Below, piece after piece: positions 18,141 to 29,908 of a DNA stretch of 64,000 nt. Both the position numbers and the translations under genes were made by a program. How positions within the stretch are numbered: the first letter of the stretch is position 1; each line of letters begins with the position of its first letter. Source of the stretch: Enterobacteriaceae bacterium 89 (lineage in GTDB: Bacteria; Pseudomonadota; Gammaproteobacteria; Enterobacterales; Enterobacteriaceae); assembly GCA_014156375.1 (NCBI GenBank), contig RQJH01000003.1:1240001-1304000 (forward strand), written 5' to 3'. The notes beneath the pieces were generated by a model. The model was not told the origin of the DNA and did not search any database. It saw only the letters and a list, made by a program, of their open reading frames with translations.

Positions 18141-19055
18141 TCAGGCCTCTGGTTCCTGATCCGGTACCGGCGGTACCACCACGGCTTCACGCGGTGCATC
18201 CGGGTTCGGTGCCGGGAGATTCATCAGCTTCGCCAGAATGCTGGCCAGCTTAAAGCGCATTTCCGGACGACGGACGATCATGTCGATCGCGCCTTTTTCG
18301 ATCAGGAATTCACTGCGCTGGAAGCCCGGCGGCAGTTTTTCACGCACGGTCTGCTCGATAACGCGAGGACCGGCAAAGCCAATCAGCGCTTTCGGCTCGG
18401 CAATGTTGAGGTCACCCAGCATCGCGAAGCTTGCAGACACACCGCCCATGGTTGGGTCGGTCAGCACGGAAATATACGGCAGGCCACGTTCCTGCATCTT
18501 AGCCAGCGCCGCAGAGGTTTTCGCCATCTGCATCAGCGACATCAGCGCTTCCTGCATACGCGCACCGCCGGAGGCAGAGAAGCACACCATCGGGCAGTTG
18601 TTTTCCAGTGCGTGTTCCACGGCGCGCACGAAGCGTGCACCGACCACGGAACCCATTGAGCCACCCATAAAGGAGAACTCAAATGCCGCAGCGACAACCG
18701 GCATGCCAAACAGCGTGCCCTTCATTACCACCAGCGCATCTTTTTCGCCAGTTTCTTTCTGTGCAGACGCCAGGCGGTCTTTGTACTTTTTGGAGTCACG
18801 GAACTTCAGCAGGTCTTTCGGCTCAAGTTCGCTACCCAGCTCCACGAGGGATCCTTCATCCATCAGGCTATGCAGGCGATTACGCGCAGACATACGCATG
18901 TGGTGATCACACTTCGGGCAAACCTCCAGGTTGCGTTCCAGCTCGGCGCGGTACAGGACCTGTCCGCAGCTGTCACACTTGGTCCAAACCCCTTCCGGAA
19001 TACTTGCCTTACGGGTAGGGGCGATGTTGCTTTTAATTCGTTCAATCCAGCTCAT
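18141..19055 (-). CDS. accD: Acetyl-CoA carboxylase carboxyltransferase subunit beta
   Basis: AccD (304 residues) is the beta subunit of the carboxyltransferase that makes malonyl-CoA. The N-terminal zinc ribbon has Cys27, Cys30, Cys46 and Cys49 (CDSC and CPKC). ATG 19055 after AAAGG gives exactly the E. coli length and N-terminus [10 protein letters not shown]. The crotonase-fold core carries [15 protein letters not shown] and [17 protein letters not shown]. Confidence 0.97.
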   Translation of the reverse strand: MSWIERIKSNIAPTRKASIPEGVWTKCDSCGQVLYRAELERNLEVCPKCDHHMRMSARNRLHSLMDEGSLVELGSELEPKDLLKFRDSKKYKDRLASAQKETGEKDALVVMKGTLFGMPVVAAAFEFSFMGGSMGSVVGARFVRAVEHALENNCPMVCFSASGGARMQEALMSLMQMAKTSAALAKMQERGLPYISVLTDPTMGGVSASFAMLGDLNIAEPKALIGFAGPRVIEQTVREKLPPGFQRSEFLIEKGAIDMIVRRPEMRFKLASILAKLMNLPAPNPDAPREAVVVPPVPDQEPEA

Positions 19056-19181
19056 TGATAACCTTTCTGCCTGAACCTGGTCGATGCCAGTTTTTGCTGT
19101 AAGCGGCGAATAATGCCATTTTAAGGGCTTACAGACCATGAAATGTTGCACATTAAAACATAACAGCCCGGAACATGGGAC

Positions 19182-19209
19182 AAAAAAGTGGTCGAACCGG
19201 TGACACTTT
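19182..19209 (-). terminator. Probable terminator of dedA
   Basis: Minus-strand AAAGTGTC pairs with GACCACTTT (one bulge) and is followed by TTTTTTG. It lies just after the dedA stop codon. Confidence 0.6.
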
Positions 19210-19232
19210 CCGCCAGATTCCGGGCTATGTGC

Positions 19233-19892
19233 TTATTTTGCCTGCTTCGCCGCCGCACGCTTGTGACGGATCACTTCGATAACACCCGGCAGCACCGACA
19301 GCACAATAATGGCCACGATCAGCAGTTTCAGGTTTTCCTGAACAATCGGCAGATCGCCAAACAGGTAGCCCGCGTAGGTGAACAGGATCACCCACAGCAG
19401 CGCGCCTATCACGTTGTAGGCGGCAAAATGACGATAGGACATATGCCCCATTCCCGCCACAAACGGCGCGAAGGTTCGGACAATCGGCACGAAACGCGCC
19501 AGGATGATGGTCTTGCCGCCGTGCTTTTCATAAAACTGATGCGTTTTATCCAGATAGCTGCGACGGAAGATTTTTGAGTTCGGGTTACTGAACAGCTTTT
19601 CGCCGAACAGCTTACCGATGGTGTAGTTGACGGCATCGCCAACAATCGCCGCGACCAGCATCAGCGCAACCATCACGTGTACGTTCAGGTCGTTGGTTGG
19701 CAGCGCAGCCAGTGCGCCTGCGACAAACAGCAGTGAATCACCCGGCAGGAACGGTGTCACCACCAGCCCCGTTTCGCAGAACAGGATCAGGAACAGAATA
19801 GCGTAAACCCAGACGCCATATTGCGCGACCAGTTCGGCCAGGTGCACGTCAATATGCAGAATAAAATCAACCAGAAAGTGAATCAGATCCAT
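19233..19892 (-). CDS. dedA: DedA-family inner-membrane protein
   Basis: This DedA/DUF1212-family (SNARE-associated PF09335) membrane protein has 219 residues, the E. coli length. [19 protein letters not shown] and [20 protein letters not shown]-type motifs with conserved acidic and Arg residues are seen (here [18 protein letters not shown]). Members are thought to be proton-coupled lipid (C55-P or phospholipid) translocases. It is downstream of truA in the pdxB-usg-truA-dedA series. Confidence 0.95.
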   Translation of the reverse strand: MDLIHFLVDFILHIDVHLAELVAQYGVWVYAILFLILFCETGLVVTPFLPGDSLLFVAGALAALPTNDLNVHVMVALMLVAAIVGDAVNYTIGKLFGEKLFSNPNSKIFRRSYLDKTHQFYEKHGGKTIILARFVPIVRTFAPFVAGMGHMSYRHFAAYNVIGALLWVILFTYAGYLFGDLPIVQENLKLLIVAIIVLSVLPGVIEVIRHKRAAAKQAK

Positions 19893-19918
19893 CGTTGTTA
19901 ACCCTTAAGAGACTGCAT

Positions 19919-20731
19919 TCAGTCCGCTAAAAACAGCGGACCCATTGGTGGTTTAGGAAGGTCAAATCGCTCCGGATAATCCACCGAAACGAGATACAGC
20001 CCTTCCGCTTTCGCCGTGGCTGCGGCAAGCGTTCTGTCCTTCGCTGCCAGCAGGTCTGCAATCCAGCTCTCTGGCTGGTTTCCGGCGCCGACTTCCATCA
20101 GGCTGCCTACGATATTCCTCACCATATGATGAACAAAAGCGTTCGCTTTGATATCCACCACCACATACGCACCGTAACGTTCAACGTTAATGTGCATCAC
20201 GTTTCTCCACGGCGTGCGCGACTGGCACTGCACCGCACGAAACGAGGTAAAGTCATTCTCACCCAGCAGGCTTTGCGCCGCTCGCTGCATGCGTTCAGCA
20301 TCCAGCGGCAGGTGACAGTGCGTTACGCCCTGGCTCATCACCGCCGGACGCAGCCGGTGGTTATAGATGACGTAACGATAGCGGCGCGCGGTAGCGCTGA
20401 AACGTGCGTGAAAATCTTCAGGAACGGATTTAACCCAACGCACAGCGATATCACCCGGCAAATTCGCATTCACGCCGAGCGTCCACGCCGCGTCTTTACG
20501 TACCGCTGTGGTTTCGAAATGCACTACCTGCCCGGTTCCGTGCACGCCTGCGTCGGTACGTCCGGCGCAGAGCACGTTGATCGGTTCGTTAGCCACCTGC
20601 GAGAGCGCTTTTTCAAGCTTCTCCTGCACGCTGCGCACTTCGTTCTGACGCTGCCAGCCGTAGTATTTACTGCCGTCGTACTCGATCCCGAGCGCAATCT
20701 TAAAACGCGGCAGTGACTCCACTTCAGACAT
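19919..20731 (-). CDS. truA: tRNA pseudouridine(38-40) synthase
   Basis: TruA (270 residues) makes pseudouridine at positions 38-40 of tRNA anticodon arms. The catalytic Asp60 is in [17 protein letters not shown]. The start overlaps the usg stop by one base, indicating coupled translation. Confidence 0.97.
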   Translation of the reverse strand: MSEVESLPRFKIALGIEYDGSKYYGWQRQNEVRSVQEKLEKALSQVANEPINVLCAGRTDAGVHGTGQVVHFETTAVRKDAAWTLGVNANLPGDIAVRWVKSVPEDFHARFSATARRYRYVIYNHRLRPAVMSQGVTHCHLPLDAERMQRAAQSLLGENDFTSFRAVQCQSRTPWRNVMHINVERYGAYVVVDIKANAFVHHMVRNIVGSLMEVGAGNQPESWIADLLAAKDRTLAAATAKAEGLYLVSVDYPERFDLPKPPMGPLFLAD

Positions 20732-21744
20732 CAGTACATATACTCCTGGACCAGTTTTTCAGCGATTTTCACCGCCATCAGCGCGCCGCCGAAGCGGACG
20801 TTGTCGGCCACGGACCAGAACTGCACCTGCTCCGGCATACCGTAATCGTTACGCACGCAGCCGATGGAGAGATGTGCGCTGCCGGAAGCATCGCCCACCT
20901 GAGTCGGGAATTCGCCTTCTTCAGAGAGCTGAATATCTTCGCCGCGCTCGAAGGCATCACGCGCTTCTTCCGCCGCCAGAGGACGCATCGCTTCGAAGCA
21001 GACCATCTGCGCATGACCGTAGAACACCGGCGCACGCACGCAGCTGGCGGAAATCATCAGCCCTTCGTCCTGCAAAATCTTACGCGCCTGATCGACCACG
21101 CGACGCTCTTCCACCACGCTACCTTCGCGATCGGCCAGTAACGGCAGCATGTTGAACGCCAGCTGGCGACCGAAGAAGTCATCCTCGTCAATCGGAATGC
21201 CGTTCAGCAGTTTGGCGCTCTGCCCTGCCAGTGCGTCCACCGCTTTTTTGCCGTGCGCAGAGGCTGACATCAGGCTGGTGACGGAGATACGCGACAGGCC
21301 GCCGACGTCAATCAATGGCTTCAGCGCGGCCAGCAGCTGGCTGGTCAGGCTGTCCGGTACGGCAACGATATTGCGGTTGCGATAGTCTGCCAGCACGAAC
21401 GGGTTCACTTCCGGTACCACCAGCGGCACGTCTGGCTCAAGTGCGAACAGCCCGCTCATATCGATAACCAGGCAGCCCGCATTGGTCGCGTCTTCAACGT
21501 AAGCAGCCGTAGCTTCCACGCCGGCTGCGAAGAAGGCGAGCTGGACCTGGGTCCAGTCAAATTCTGCCGCGTCCTGGACACGAACGGTTTTGCCTTCATA
21601 GCGGCGCGTTTCGTCAGTGCTTTCACTGCGCCCCAGCGCAAAAATCTCTCCCACCGGGAACTGACGCTCTGCAAGAGTTTCAAGCAGGGCTTCACCTACG
21701 GCGCCCGTTGCGCCCAGTACGGCAATATTCCAGCCTTCAGACAT
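20731..21744 (-). CDS. usg: Aspartate-semialdehyde dehydrogenase-like protein Usg
   Basis: The 337-residue ASADH homologue keeps the N-terminal NAD(P) motif [14 protein letters not shown]. At the position where true ASADH has the catalytic Cys the chain reads VPDSLTSQL, so it probably lacks the dehydrogenase activity, as noted for E. coli Usg. Function is unknown; it sits between pdxB and truA. Confidence 0.94.
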   Translation of the reverse strand: MSEGWNIAVLGATGAVGEALLETLAERQFPVGEIFALGRSESTDETRRYEGKTVRVQDAAEFDWTQVQLAFFAAGVEATAAYVEDATNAGCLVIDMSGLFALEPDVPLVVPEVNPFVLADYRNRNIVAVPDSLTSQLLAALKPLIDVGGLSRISVTSLMSASAHGKKAVDALAGQSAKLLNGIPIDEDDFFGRQLAFNMLPLLADREGSVVEERRVVDQARKILQDEGLMISASCVRAPVFYGHAQMVCFEAMRPLAAEEARDAFERGEDIQLSEEGEFPTQVGDASGSAHLSIGCVRNDYGMPEQVQFWSVADNVRFGGALMAVKIAEKLVQEYMY

Positions 21745-21811
21745 GGTGGTTTACTCCAGAAATAAAATAGCCGCCCCGCCAGATTATCTGGCAGGGCGTA
21801 TTAAGAAGACA

Positions 21812-22948
21812 TTAATGTGCAGCGTGATGAACCGCGTTGAAGCCCAATTTTTTCAGCAAATCGGCCGTTTTCGCGTCGTCACAGAGGACATGCAGCGAAG
21901 ACCATTCGCGGCGCTCAAGATAGTTTTTACGCAGTTTGTCGAATTCACCCGGGATCCCGGCGACTTTTCGCAGCGGCGCATCATCGCGGCGCACATCATA
22001 CACCAAATGAACCAGCCTTTTCAGCGTTGGTTGATCCAGCTCACCGTGCAGCGTAATGCGGCCAAACTCCGGGGCTGGCAGCAGCATTTCCAACGCGATT
22101 TGCTGCGGTTTGCCAATAAACTGGCTATAGGCTTCAAACACCTGAGTGGTGCCGCGCGCCTTGCCTTCCAGCGTATAGCCAGCGATATGGGCGGTGCCGA
22201 TATCCACCAGCTTCAGCAACTCAACGCTGAGATCTGGCTCAGGCTCCCAAACGTCCAGTACCACGCTTAGCGGCTGACCGGCCTGAAGACGTTTCAGCAG
22301 CGCGGCGTTATCCACCACCGGACCACGGCAGGCATTTATCAGAATAGTGCCAGGCTGCAGGCGGGCAATCAGCGCTTCATCGGCAAGATGCAGGGATTTA
22401 TAAGGGCCGTCTTTAAACAGTGGGGTATGGAACGTCAGCACGTCGCATTGCTGAACCAGTTCATCCAGCGCGCGGAAATCACCTTCATCGCCGCGATCGG
22501 CACGCGGTGGATCGCAAAGTAAAGTGCGAATCCCCAGCGCTTCGAGACGCTTTTGCAGACGACCGCCTACATTACCCACGCCAACGATACCAACGGTGCG
22601 ATCCGCCAGCGCAAAACCATCGCGCTCGGCCAGCATCAGCAGTGAAGAGAACACGTATTCCACGACTGCTATCGCGTTACAGCCAGGCGCGGCGGAGAAA
22701 CCAATCCCTGCCTCAGCCAGCCATTGGTCATCAACGTGATCGGTGCCCGCCGTGGCGGTACCGACAAATTTAATCCCCTTTCCGGCGAGCAAAGCTTCAT
22801 TAACTTTGGTCACCGAACGCACCATCAGCGCGTCGGCGTCGTCAAGTTCCTGCTGCGGAATTGGGCGGCCTGGCACCGCTTTAACATCGCCCAGGCGGCT
22901 AAAGAGCTCGCGGGCGTAGGGCATATTTTCATCAACGAGGATTTTCAC
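21812..22948 (-). CDS. pdxB: Erythronate-4-phosphate dehydrogenase
   Basis: PdxB (378 residues, E. coli length) oxidises 4-phosphoerythronate in pyridoxal-phosphate synthesis. The Rossmann motif [12 protein letters not shown] and the catalytic region [14 protein letters not shown] are present, with a C-terminal DUF3410 domain. The start is GTG 22948 ([11 protein letters not shown]), which gives the standard N-terminus; in-frame codons further upstream are not conserved. It is divergent from flk. Confidence 0.95.
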   Translation of the reverse strand: MKILVDENMPYARELFSRLGDVKAVPGRPIPQQELDDADALMVRSVTKVNEALLAGKGIKFVGTATAGTDHVDDQWLAEAGIGFSAAPGCNAIAVVEYVFSSLLMLAERDGFALADRTVGIVGVGNVGGRLQKRLEALGIRTLLCDPPRADRGDEGDFRALDELVQQCDVLTFHTPLFKDGPYKSLHLADEALIARLQPGTILINACRGPVVDNAALLKRLQAGQPLSVVLDVWEPEPDLSVELLKLVDIGTAHIAGYTLEGKARGTTQVFEAYSQFIGKPQQIALEMLLPAPEFGRITLHGELDQPTLKRLVHLVYDVRRDDAPLRKVAGIPGEFDKLRKNYLERREWSSLHVLCDDAKTADLLKKLGFNAVHHAAH

Positions 22949-23053
22949 AGTACAGTACCTGTCGTGAGCGAGAGTTATGCGGGGAAGTGTGCCATAATCT
23001 GGCCGCCAGGAACACTGAGCCTTGAGAACACAGACGGACATTCAGGATTTATC

Positions 23054-24055
23054 ATGACGCAACCCATTTCAGGTCTGCCCGCCCGCCCTCCGGGGGAAGG
23101 AACAGCAACCAATCAGATTGGTGACAAACCGCTTTCCACTCAGCAGCGCACCGTGCTGGAACGGCTGATCACGCGTCTGGTGGCGCTGACCTCGCAGCAA
23201 AGCGCGGGCGTCTGGGCTGGCATGAAGCACGATTTAGGCCTGAAAAGTGACGCGCAGCTGCTGTCCAGGCACTTCCCGGCGGCGGAACAAAACCTGAACC
23301 AAAGGCTGGAAACCGCGCAGCAAACTCACACCACGCGTCAGGTCGTGGCACAGCTGACTGAACTGCTGAGCCAGGGCAACAACCGCCAGGCCGTCAGCGA
23401 TTTTATCCGTCAGCAGTATGGTCAGACGGCGCTGAGTCAGCTTACGCCCAATCAGCTGAAAAACGTGCTTGAGCTACTAAAAAACAATCAGCTGACTATT
23501 CCCCAGCCGCAGCAGCGGCCAGGAACGGTGCGCCCTCTTCTTCCCGCCGAGCATAACGCGCTCAACCAGTTGGTGGCCAAAGTGGCGGCCGCGACCGGCG
23601 AATCCAGCAAAAGTATCTGGCAGTCGATGCTGGAACTTTCCGGGGTGAAAACAGGCGAACTGATCCCGGCGAAGCATTTCAACCAGCTGATGACCTGGCT
23701 GCAGGCTCGTCAGACGTTGAGCGATCAGAAAGCCCCAACGCTGAACTCCCTTCAGGCGGCACTGAAGCAGCCGATGGAGCAGCCGGAATTCAACGCGCTG
23801 CGCGATTATGCCCAGCAAAACTGGCAGGCCACTCCGCAGACGGTGCTGACGCCAGCCCAGATTCAGGATCTGCTGAACCAGGTGTTCCTCAAACGCGTGG
23901 AGCGCTCGCAGGACACCCTGGAAATCCGCAACATTCAGCCGATCTACAGCCCGTTTGCGCCGTTCATCGAACAGATCAAATCGATGTCAGCGCGCCCGGG
24001 TCTGATGCTGGTCGCGCTGGTGGTGATTATGCTGCTCATCTGGCTGGTGATTTAA
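23054..24055 (+). CDS. flk: Flagellar hook-length/secretion regulator Flk
   Basis: Flk (333 residues; E. coli 331) is an inner-membrane protein that prevents premature export of late flagellar substrates in Salmonella. ATG 23054 (MTQPISGLP) fits the family. The N-terminus is Pro/Gly-rich, the body carries two related stretches (around [12 protein letters not shown] and [11 protein letters not shown]), and a C-terminal anchor [16 protein letters not shown] ends the chain. No flagellar genes are nearby, as in E. coli. It overlaps convergent yfcJ by 4 bases. Confidence 0.93.
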   Translation: MTQPISGLPARPPGEGTATNQIGDKPLSTQQRTVLERLITRLVALTSQQSAGVWAGMKHDLGLKSDAQLLSRHFPAAEQNLNQRLETAQQTHTTRQVVAQLTELLSQGNNRQAVSDFIRQQYGQTALSQLTPNQLKNVLELLKNNQLTIPQPQQRPGTVRPLLPAEHNALNQLVAKVAAATGESSKSIWQSMLELSGVKTGELIPAKHFNQLMTWLQARQTLSDQKAPTLNSLQAALKQPMEQPEFNALRDYAQQNWQATPQTVLTPAQIQDLLNQVFLKRVERSQDTLEIRNIQPIYSPFAPFIEQIKSMSARPGLMLVALVVIMLLIWLVI

Positions 24056-25230
24056 GCCCTGCGAAACGCCAGCAGAGTGACCACAATCCCGGTCACCGCC
24101 GAAACGGCCCCTGCCAGAAACACGGAAGGATAGCCAAACGAGGTCGCGAGCAGTCCAGCCAGCGGCCCGGTGACGCCGTACGAGATATCCTGGAAGGCGG
24201 CATAGCCGCCAAGCGCCGTGCCGCGCACCTGCGCAGGCACCCGTTTCACCACCTCCACGCCGAGCGACGGGAAGATAAGCGAACAGCCAGCCCCGGTCAG
24301 CGCTGCGCCAGCCAGCGCCACCCACGCGTTGGGCGCCTGCCACAGCAGCGCCAGACCAACGGTTTCCACCAGCAAAGAGGCCACCGCCACTTTCACGCCG
24401 CCGAAGCGATCCGGCATCCAGCCAAACAGAATGCGCATCAGCACGAACGCCCCGCCGAACGCGGTCAGCGTAAAGCCCGCCTGCGCCCAGCCGTTGCTCA
24501 TGAAGTAGAGGGAAACGAAAGTCCCAATCACTGCGAAGCCGACGCCCTGCAGCGCAAGCCCGACTCCAGGTTTCCAGATAAGCCCAACCACGCTCCAGAG
24601 CGAAGGACGCTCGCCCGCGTGGGCCGGAACCTTACGCACCGTGCCGTTGAAAGCCCACGCCAGTAGCGGCAGGGCCATCGTGACTCCGGCCAGAGCGGCA
24701 AAGCCAAAATGGCTGTGGATAAACAGGCCAAGCGGCGCGCCCACGGCCAGTGCGCCATACATCGCCATGCCGTTCCACGACATCACCTTGCCGGAACGGG
24801 CCGGGCCCACCAGCCCCATTCCCCAGGTCAACGTGCCGGTCAGCAGTTGGCTTTCACCGAAGCCGAGGATCAACCGCCCGACGATCAGCAGCGCAAATTT
24901 CCATTCCGCCGACACGGGCAGCAGCGCGGCTAACAGCCACGCTCCTCCGGCCAGCCCACAGGCAAACATTCCCTGCAGGGCAGAGCGTTTGGCGCCGTGC
25001 TGATCGGCAAGGCGGCCCGCATAGCCGCGAGTTAATACCGTTGCCAGAAACTGAATGCCCACGGCAATGCCGACCATCATGTTGCCGTAGCCGAGTTCGT
25101 GATGCACAAACAGCGGAATAACGGGCAAAGGCAGGCCCACGGTCATGTAAGTCAGAAAAACGGCAAAGGCAATACGAAACAGCGATGCGTTCGCTGAAGA
25201 GGTTTTCACAGGTTGTGTGATAGCAGACAT
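24052..25230 (-). CDS. yfcJ: MFS transporter YfcJ
   Basis: The 392-residue major-facilitator protein has about 12 membrane segments and the loop 2-3 motif [15 protein letters not shown]. It matches E. coli YfcJ in length and location (UPF0226/arabinose-efflux type). The natural substrate is unknown; overexpression of relatives has been tied to glyphosate and aromatic efflux. Confidence 0.92.
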   Translation of the reverse strand: MSAITQPVKTSSANASLFRIAFAVFLTYMTVGLPLPVIPLFVHHELGYGNMMVGIAVGIQFLATVLTRGYAGRLADQHGAKRSALQGMFACGLAGGAWLLAALLPVSAEWKFALLIVGRLILGFGESQLLTGTLTWGMGLVGPARSGKVMSWNGMAMYGALAVGAPLGLFIHSHFGFAALAGVTMALPLLAWAFNGTVRKVPAHAGERPSLWSVVGLIWKPGVGLALQGVGFAVIGTFVSLYFMSNGWAQAGFTLTAFGGAFVLMRILFGWMPDRFGGVKVAVASLLVETVGLALLWQAPNAWVALAGAALTGAGCSLIFPSLGVEVVKRVPAQVRGTALGGYAAFQDISYGVTGPLAGLLATSFGYPSVFLAGAVSAVTGIVVTLLAFRRA

Positions 25231-25408
25231 GCTTTACTCCGTAACGCAGAGTAAGGCGGGGAAAAACGCCACGCCCCCTCTACCTGATCATCAGGATTAA
25301 GGTGCGTTGGATAACGTTAAACGCTTACGCATTATCATTTTGATAATGTTGGGACTGAAGTTTGCCTTTGAAATCACACCGCTGTCAACGTGAAATCAGG
25401 GCAATAAA

Positions 25409-25430
25409 AAAGGAGCCCAAAGGCTCCTTT
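25409..25430 (-). terminator. Rho-independent terminator of fabB
   Basis: Arms AAAGGAGCC (25409-25417) and GGCTCCTTT (25422-25430) form a perfect 9-bp stem; on the minus strand TTTTTTATTGC follows. It lies 18 bases after the fabB stop. Confidence 0.88.
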
Positions 25431-25447
25431 CATGATTCAAGCGCGAA

Positions 25448-26662
25448 TTACTTCAGCTTACGCATCACCAGCGTAGCGTTAGTCCCGCCGAAACCGAAGC
25501 TGTTGGACATGACGGTGGTCAGTGCCGCGTCGGTCGGTTTAGTCACGATGTTCAGACCTGCTGCCTGCTCGTCCATCTCGTCGATGTTGATGCTTGGAGC
25601 GATAAAGCCGTGTTCCAGCATCAGCAGAGAGTAGATAGCTTCCTGTACGCCAGCGGCGCCCAGGGAGTGACCGGTCATGGCTTTGGTGGCGGAGATAGCC
25701 GGGCTGTTGTCGCCGAATACTTCCTGAATCGCACCCAGCTCTTTCACGTCGCCTACCGGAGTAGAAGTACCGTGGGAGTTCAGGTAGTCGATTGGCGTAT
25801 CCACGCCTTCCATCGCCATCTTCATGCAGCGCACCGCGCCTTCGCCTGAAGGAGCAACCATATCTGCGCCGTCAGACGTTGCGCCGTAGCCAACGATTTC
25901 TGCGTAGATGTGCGCGCCACGAGCCAGAGCGTGCTCCAGTTCTTCAACCACAACCATACCGCCGCCGCCTGCGATGATGAAACCATCACGGTGCGCGTCA
26001 TAGGTACGGGAAGCTTTTTCTGGCGTTTCGTTGTATTTGGTGGACAGTGCACCCATCGCGTCGAACTCGCAGGCCATTTCCCAGCCCAGCTCTTCGCCGC
26101 CGCCGGCAAAGACGATGTCCTGTTTGCCCAGCTGGATCTGCTCTACGGCGTTACCGATGCAGTGTGCAGAGGTGGCACAGGCAGAGCTGATGGAGTAGTT
26201 CACGCCGTGAATTTTGAACGGGGTGGCGAGACATGCGGAAACCGCAGAGCCCATCGCTTTGGTCACAACATAAGGACCCACCGCTTTCAGGCCGCGCGGG
26301 CTACGCATTGCGTCCGCGCCGAAGACCTGAGCTTTAGAAGAACCACCGGAACCGGCAATCAGGCCGACGCGTGGGTTGTTCTGATAATCTTCTGCTTTCA
26401 GGCCAGAGTCTTCAACGGCCTGCTGCATAGAGAGATAGGCGTAGATAGAGGCATCGTTCATGAAACGGACCACTTTGCGGTCGATTAGACCGGTGGTGTC
26501 CAGTTTGACATTACCCCACACGTGGCTACGCATACCTGAATCTTTGAATTCTTGAGAGAAAGTGATCCCAGAGCGTCCTTCACGCAGAGATGCCAGGACT
26601 TCCTGCTGGTTGCTACCGATGCTGGAAACGATACCCAGGCCAGTAATCACTGCACGTTTCAT
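25448..26662 (-). CDS. fabB: 3-oxoacyl-[ACP] synthase I (KAS I)
   Basis: FabB (404 residues; E. coli 406) condenses malonyl-ACP with acyl-ACP and is required for unsaturated fatty-acid synthesis. The nucleophile is Cys162 in [14 protein letters not shown]; the two catalytic His are in [12 protein letters not shown] and TGHSLGAAG. The upstream region has FabR and FadR boxes, as expected for this gene. Confidence 0.97.
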   Translation of the reverse strand: MKRAVITGLGIVSSIGSNQQEVLASLREGRSGITFSQEFKDSGMRSHVWGNVKLDTTGLIDRKVVRFMNDASIYAYLSMQQAVEDSGLKAEDYQNNPRVGLIAGSGGSSKAQVFGADAMRSPRGLKAVGPYVVTKAMGSAVSACLATPFKIHGVNYSISSACATSAHCIGNAVEQIQLGKQDIVFAGGGEELGWEMACEFDAMGALSTKYNETPEKASRTYDAHRDGFIIAGGGGMVVVEELEHALARGAHIYAEIVGYGATSDGADMVAPSGEGAVRCMKMAMEGVDTPIDYLNSHGTSTPVGDVKELGAIQEVFGDNSPAISATKAMTGHSLGAAGVQEAIYSLLMLEHGFIAPSINIDEMDEQAAGLNIVTKPTDAALTTVMSNSFGFGGTNATLVMRKLK

Positions 26663-26711
26663 TCAATACCTCTGTAAGTCGCACTATTTTAAAGTTTCGA
26701 GTCGCAAGATA

Positions 26712-26746
26712 GCGTACACTTGTACGCCGAACAAGTCCGATCAGCC
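26712..26746. promoter_or_regulatory. FabR and FadR sites upstream of fabB
   Basis: GCGTACA-CT-TGTACGC (26712-26727) is the FabR operator pattern, with 7-bp perfect arms. AACAAGTCCGATCAGCC (26730-26746) is the reverse complement of a FadR-type box (CTGATCGGACTTGTT core). The order matches E. coli fabB, where FadR activates from upstream and FabR represses near the -35 region. Confidence 0.8.
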
Positions 26747-26821
26747 AATTAACGCATAAATTTGCGCCATCCGGCACACATCGCTAAGATCGCCGCACGC
26801 CTTGCATTGCGAGTAACTTAC

Positions 26822-28831
26822 GTGAAACAAAACGCCATACAACCTGCCAACCTCGAATTTAACAGTGAGGGTACACCTGTTTCCCGAGATTTTGATGATG
26901 TCTACTTTTCCAACGATAACGGGCTGGAAGAGACAAGATACGTGTTTCTCGGTGGAAACCAGCTGCCAGCACGCTTCCTCTCGCACGACCGCTCACATTT
27001 TGTGGTGGCCGAAAGCGGATTCGGCACCGGCCTGAATTTCCTCACGCTTTGGCAGGCGTTTGCGGCGTTTCGCGCCTCACATCCCGAAGCTACTCTGCAA
27101 AGATTACATTTCATCAGTTTTGAAAAATTCCCGCTGCGCTCCGACGATTTGCGTCTGGCCCACCAGCACTGGCCGGAACTGGCCGAATGGGCGGACCAGC
27201 TACAGGCTCAATGGCCTCTGCCCTTCTCCGGCTGCCACCGTTTGCTGCTGGATGGAGGCCAGGTCACGCTCGACCTGTGGTTTGGCGATATCAATGAGCT
27301 GGTTGATACACTCGATGATTCCTTAAATGAGCAGGTTGATGCCTGGTTCCTCGACGGCTTTGCCCCGTCGAAAAACCCGGACATGTGGACGCCAGCGCTG
27401 TTTAACGCGATGGCGAGGCTCGCCCGCCCTGATGCCACGCTCGCTACTTTCACCTCTGCTGGATTTGTCCGTCGCGGCTTGCAGGAAGCGGGCTTCATCA
27501 TGCAGAAGAGCAAAGGCTTCGGGCGAAAACGTGAAATGCTGACCGGGCAGCGGAATATTTCTCAACCAGCAGCCAACAAAACACCGTGGTTTGCCCGCAC
27601 GGGTTCTGCCACGGCGGAAGCGGCGATAATCGGCGGCGGCGTTGCCAGCGCCCTGCTCTCGCTGGCGCTGCTGCGTCGCGGCTGGAACGTCACGCTGTAT
27701 TGCGAAGACAGCGAGCCTGCGCAGGGAGCTTCCGGCAACCGCCAGGGCGCGCTTTATCCTTTGCTGAACGCTCACGATCCCGCACTGGCGCAGTTCTTCC
27801 CGGCGGCGTTTACCTTTGCCCGTCGGCTTTATGATTCGCTGCCGGTGGATTTTGATCATGACTGGTGCGGCGTAACCCAACTCGGCTGGGATGAAAAAAG
27901 TGCGCACAAAATCGGGCAAATGCTGACGCTCGGCCTGCCGGAAGAGATTGCCGTTGAGCTGGATACCGCGAAAGCTCAGGAACTGACAGGTGTGGAAACG
28001 GGCTGCGGCGGCATTCAGTATCCGCTCGGCGGCTGGCTTTGCCCGGCTCAGCTCACCGCCATGGCGATTGAACTTGGCCGGCAGCAGGGATTAAAAGTCC
28101 ACTGGAATCATCGTTGTGAAACGCTTGAATCAGCCACAGAAGGCTGGAGGCTGCATTTTGCCAGCGGCAACCGTGCCACTCATACCAGCGTGGTGCTGGC
28201 GAATGGTCATCAGATAAATCAGTTTGCACAAACCGCGGAACTCCCTGTTTACGCCGTCGGCGGCCAGGTGAGCCATATTCCCACCACTCCGGCGCTCTCC
28301 GCGCTGCGCCAGGTCTTGTGCTACGACGGCTATCTGACGCCGCAGAATCCGCACAACCAGCAGCACTGCATTGGCGCTAGCTATCATCGTGGGCAAACGG
28401 AAATCAGCTACAGCGAAGAAGATCAGCAGAAAAACCGCCAGCGTCTGATCGACTGCTTCCCGCAGGCTGAGTGGCCGCAAGAGGTGGATGTCAGCGCAGG
28501 TGAGGCCCGCTGCGGCGTGCGCTGCGCCTCCCGCGATCATCTGCCGATGATTGGCAACGCACCGGACTATCAGCAAACGCTGGAAACCTACGCCACGCTT
28601 GCGGAAAACAGCGACGATGCTGCCACTGCGCCGGTCTACAAAAATCTGTTTATGCTGGGCGCTCTGGGTTCGCGCGGGCTGTGCTCTGCCCCGCTGGCGG
28701 CTGAAGTGCTGGCGGCGCAAATGAGTAATGAACCCATACCGCTAAATGCCCGCACGCTGGCAGGGCTCAACCCCAACCGCCTGTGGGTGCGCAAGTTGCT
28801 GAAGGGAAAAGCGGTAAAACCTGCGTTATAA
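26822..28831 (+). CDS. mnmC: Bifunctional tRNA 5-methylaminomethyl-2-thiouridine synthase MnmC
   Basis: MnmC (669 residues; E. coli 668) finishes the mnm5s2U34 wobble modification. The N-terminal methyltransferase domain has [18 protein letters not shown] and [15 protein letters not shown]; the C-terminal FAD oxidase begins at [18 protein letters not shown] (about residue 264). The start is GTG 26822 ([13 protein letters not shown]). Its stop overlaps the end of the convergent AraC gene by 6 bases, the left border of the GH88 island. Confidence 0.95.
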   Translation: MKQNAIQPANLEFNSEGTPVSRDFDDVYFSNDNGLEETRYVFLGGNQLPARFLSHDRSHFVVAESGFGTGLNFLTLWQAFAAFRASHPEATLQRLHFISFEKFPLRSDDLRLAHQHWPELAEWADQLQAQWPLPFSGCHRLLLDGGQVTLDLWFGDINELVDTLDDSLNEQVDAWFLDGFAPSKNPDMWTPALFNAMARLARPDATLATFTSAGFVRRGLQEAGFIMQKSKGFGRKREMLTGQRNISQPAANKTPWFARTGSATAEAAIIGGGVASALLSLALLRRGWNVTLYCEDSEPAQGASGNRQGALYPLLNAHDPALAQFFPAAFTFARRLYDSLPVDFDHDWCGVTQLGWDEKSAHKIGQMLTLGLPEEIAVELDTAKAQELTGVETGCGGIQYPLGGWLCPAQLTAMAIELGRQQGLKVHWNHRCETLESATEGWRLHFASGNRATHTSVVLANGHQINQFAQTAELPVYAVGGQVSHIPTTPALSALRQVLCYDGYLTPQNPHNQQHCIGASYHRGQTEISYSEEDQQKNRQRLIDCFPQAEWPQEVDVSAGEARCGVRCASRDHLPMIGNAPDYQQTLETYATLAENSDDAATAPVYKNLFMLGALGSRGLCSAPLAAEVLAAQMSNEPIPLNARTLAGLNPNRLWVRKLLKGKAVKPAL

Positions 28832-29683
28832 AATGCTGATGCGCTGCTGCGCCTGTTTGCGATACTGCAACGGCGTCTGGCGCATCATCTTTTTAAAGCA
28901 GGTGATGAAGTAGGTCACATCCTGAAAGCCCACGGTCCGGGCAATCGCCTCCACGCTCACCTCACCGGTGCGCAGCAGGTCACAGCTGCGCTTAAGCCTG
29001 CGGGTCAGCAAATATTCGTGAATGCTGCCGCCTGTCTGCTGGCGAAAAATCCGTGAGGTATAGCTGCGCGAAAAGCCAATATCACGGGCCAAATCCTCGA
29101 GGGAAAACTTCTCGCTGTAGTGTTTTTCCAGCCACTGCATAATCTGCGCGGAGGCCGTTTGCTGCTGAGGTTGAGTGGCAGAAGGCTGGGCAGGCAGCAG
29201 CGACATTATCTGCATCACCAGAAAAGCCACTTCTTCCGCCGGATAATGCTCCTGTGATTTCAGGCCAGCGAAGCGGGCCAGAACGGTTTCCACAAACCCG
29301 GCATGTTCACTGAGATCGTACGCCTGAGCCGCTGCGCTGGTGGCGGCAAGCTGGCAAAACTGCGCCTGAAAACGGGGAAACTGCTGAAGGTAGCTTTCCA
29401 CCACGGACTGCTCAATGTGCATAGTGGAACGGTGATAGTGGTTCTGCGCGCTGTCATCAACGTGAACTTTATGCAGGCGGAATGGCGGGAAGATAAATAA
29501 CCGCCCCGGGCGCGCGGTGTAGTGCTGGTTATCGACCACCACAATGCCGTAGCCCTGCGAGATCCACAGAAACTCCACGCACTGATGCCAGTGATAATAG
29601 AGCGCGCTGGAGCCCCACATCCGGTTAAAGGAGATGGCCTGGTGTTCAAGCGTTATTCGTTCCAGTAATTGCGTATTGCTCAT
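28826..29683 (-). CDS. AraC-family transcriptional regulator of the uronide island
   Basis: The 285-residue regulator has an N-terminal cupin sensor domain ([36 protein letters not shown]) and a C-terminal pair of helix-turn-helices. The first is [20 protein letters not shown]; the second is [20 protein letters not shown], ending with the TPLQYRK signature. It is divergent from the DUF2264-MFS-GH88 operon and absent from the E. coli order, so it most likely activates that operon in response to an imported or released saccharide. The effector is unknown. Confidence 0.9.
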   Translation of the reverse strand: MSNTQLLERITLEHQAISFNRMWGSSALYYHWHQCVEFLWISQGYGIVVVDNQHYTARPGRLFIFPPFRLHKVHVDDSAQNHYHRSTMHIEQSVVESYLQQFPRFQAQFCQLAATSAAAQAYDLSEHAGFVETVLARFAGLKSQEHYPAEEVAFLVMQIMSLLPAQPSATQPQQQTASAQIMQWLEKHYSEKFSLEDLARDIGFSRSYTSRIFRQQTGGSIHEYLLTRRLKRSCDLLRTGEVSVEAIARTVGFQDVTYFITCFKKMMRQTPLQYRKQAQQRISIL

Positions 29684-29785
29684 CCGCTCACCATGACAAC
29701 AGAATTAAATTTTTAGCCTACCGTTTGCAATTTATTGCCCTGTTACAGCGAAAAATCCAGATGAATTGAAATAGCGGTTCATTTT

Positions 29786-29801
29786 TGTGAAGCGGCTCAC
29801 T
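29786..29801. promoter_or_regulatory. CRP site upstream of the DUF2264-MFS-GH88 operon
   Basis: TGTGA-AGCGGC-TCACT matches the CRP consensus at nine of ten positions. A -10-like TACGCT lies at 29824-29829, spaced for class II activation (centre about 41 bases before a start near 29835). An inverted repeat AAAGCA/TGCTTT (29817-29822, 29830-29835) overlaps that -10 and could bind the regulator. Confidence 0.6.
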
Positions 29802-29838
29802 CAGCGCCTCAAACAAAAGCAGCTACGCTTGCTTTCGC

Positions 29839-29853
29839 CGCCAGCTTCTGGCG
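29839..29853. promoter_or_regulatory. Inverted repeat in the leader of the DUF2264 gene
   Basis: CGCCAG-CTT-CTGGCG is a perfect 6-bp dyad between the predicted start site and the GTG codon at 29909. It may be an operator or a small leader hairpin; nothing in the sequence decides. Confidence 0.35.
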
Positions 29854-29908
29854 ATAACAACACCAATAACAATCACTTTTACGATCTCGTGTCTGACGGG
29901 AGGACCTC

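Noticed and set aside
20731-21744. Usg as a functional aspartate-semialdehyde dehydrogenase
   Set aside because: The catalytic Cys position reads Ser/Leu (VPDSLTSQL) and the pdxB-usg-truA location is that of the non-catalytic Usg.
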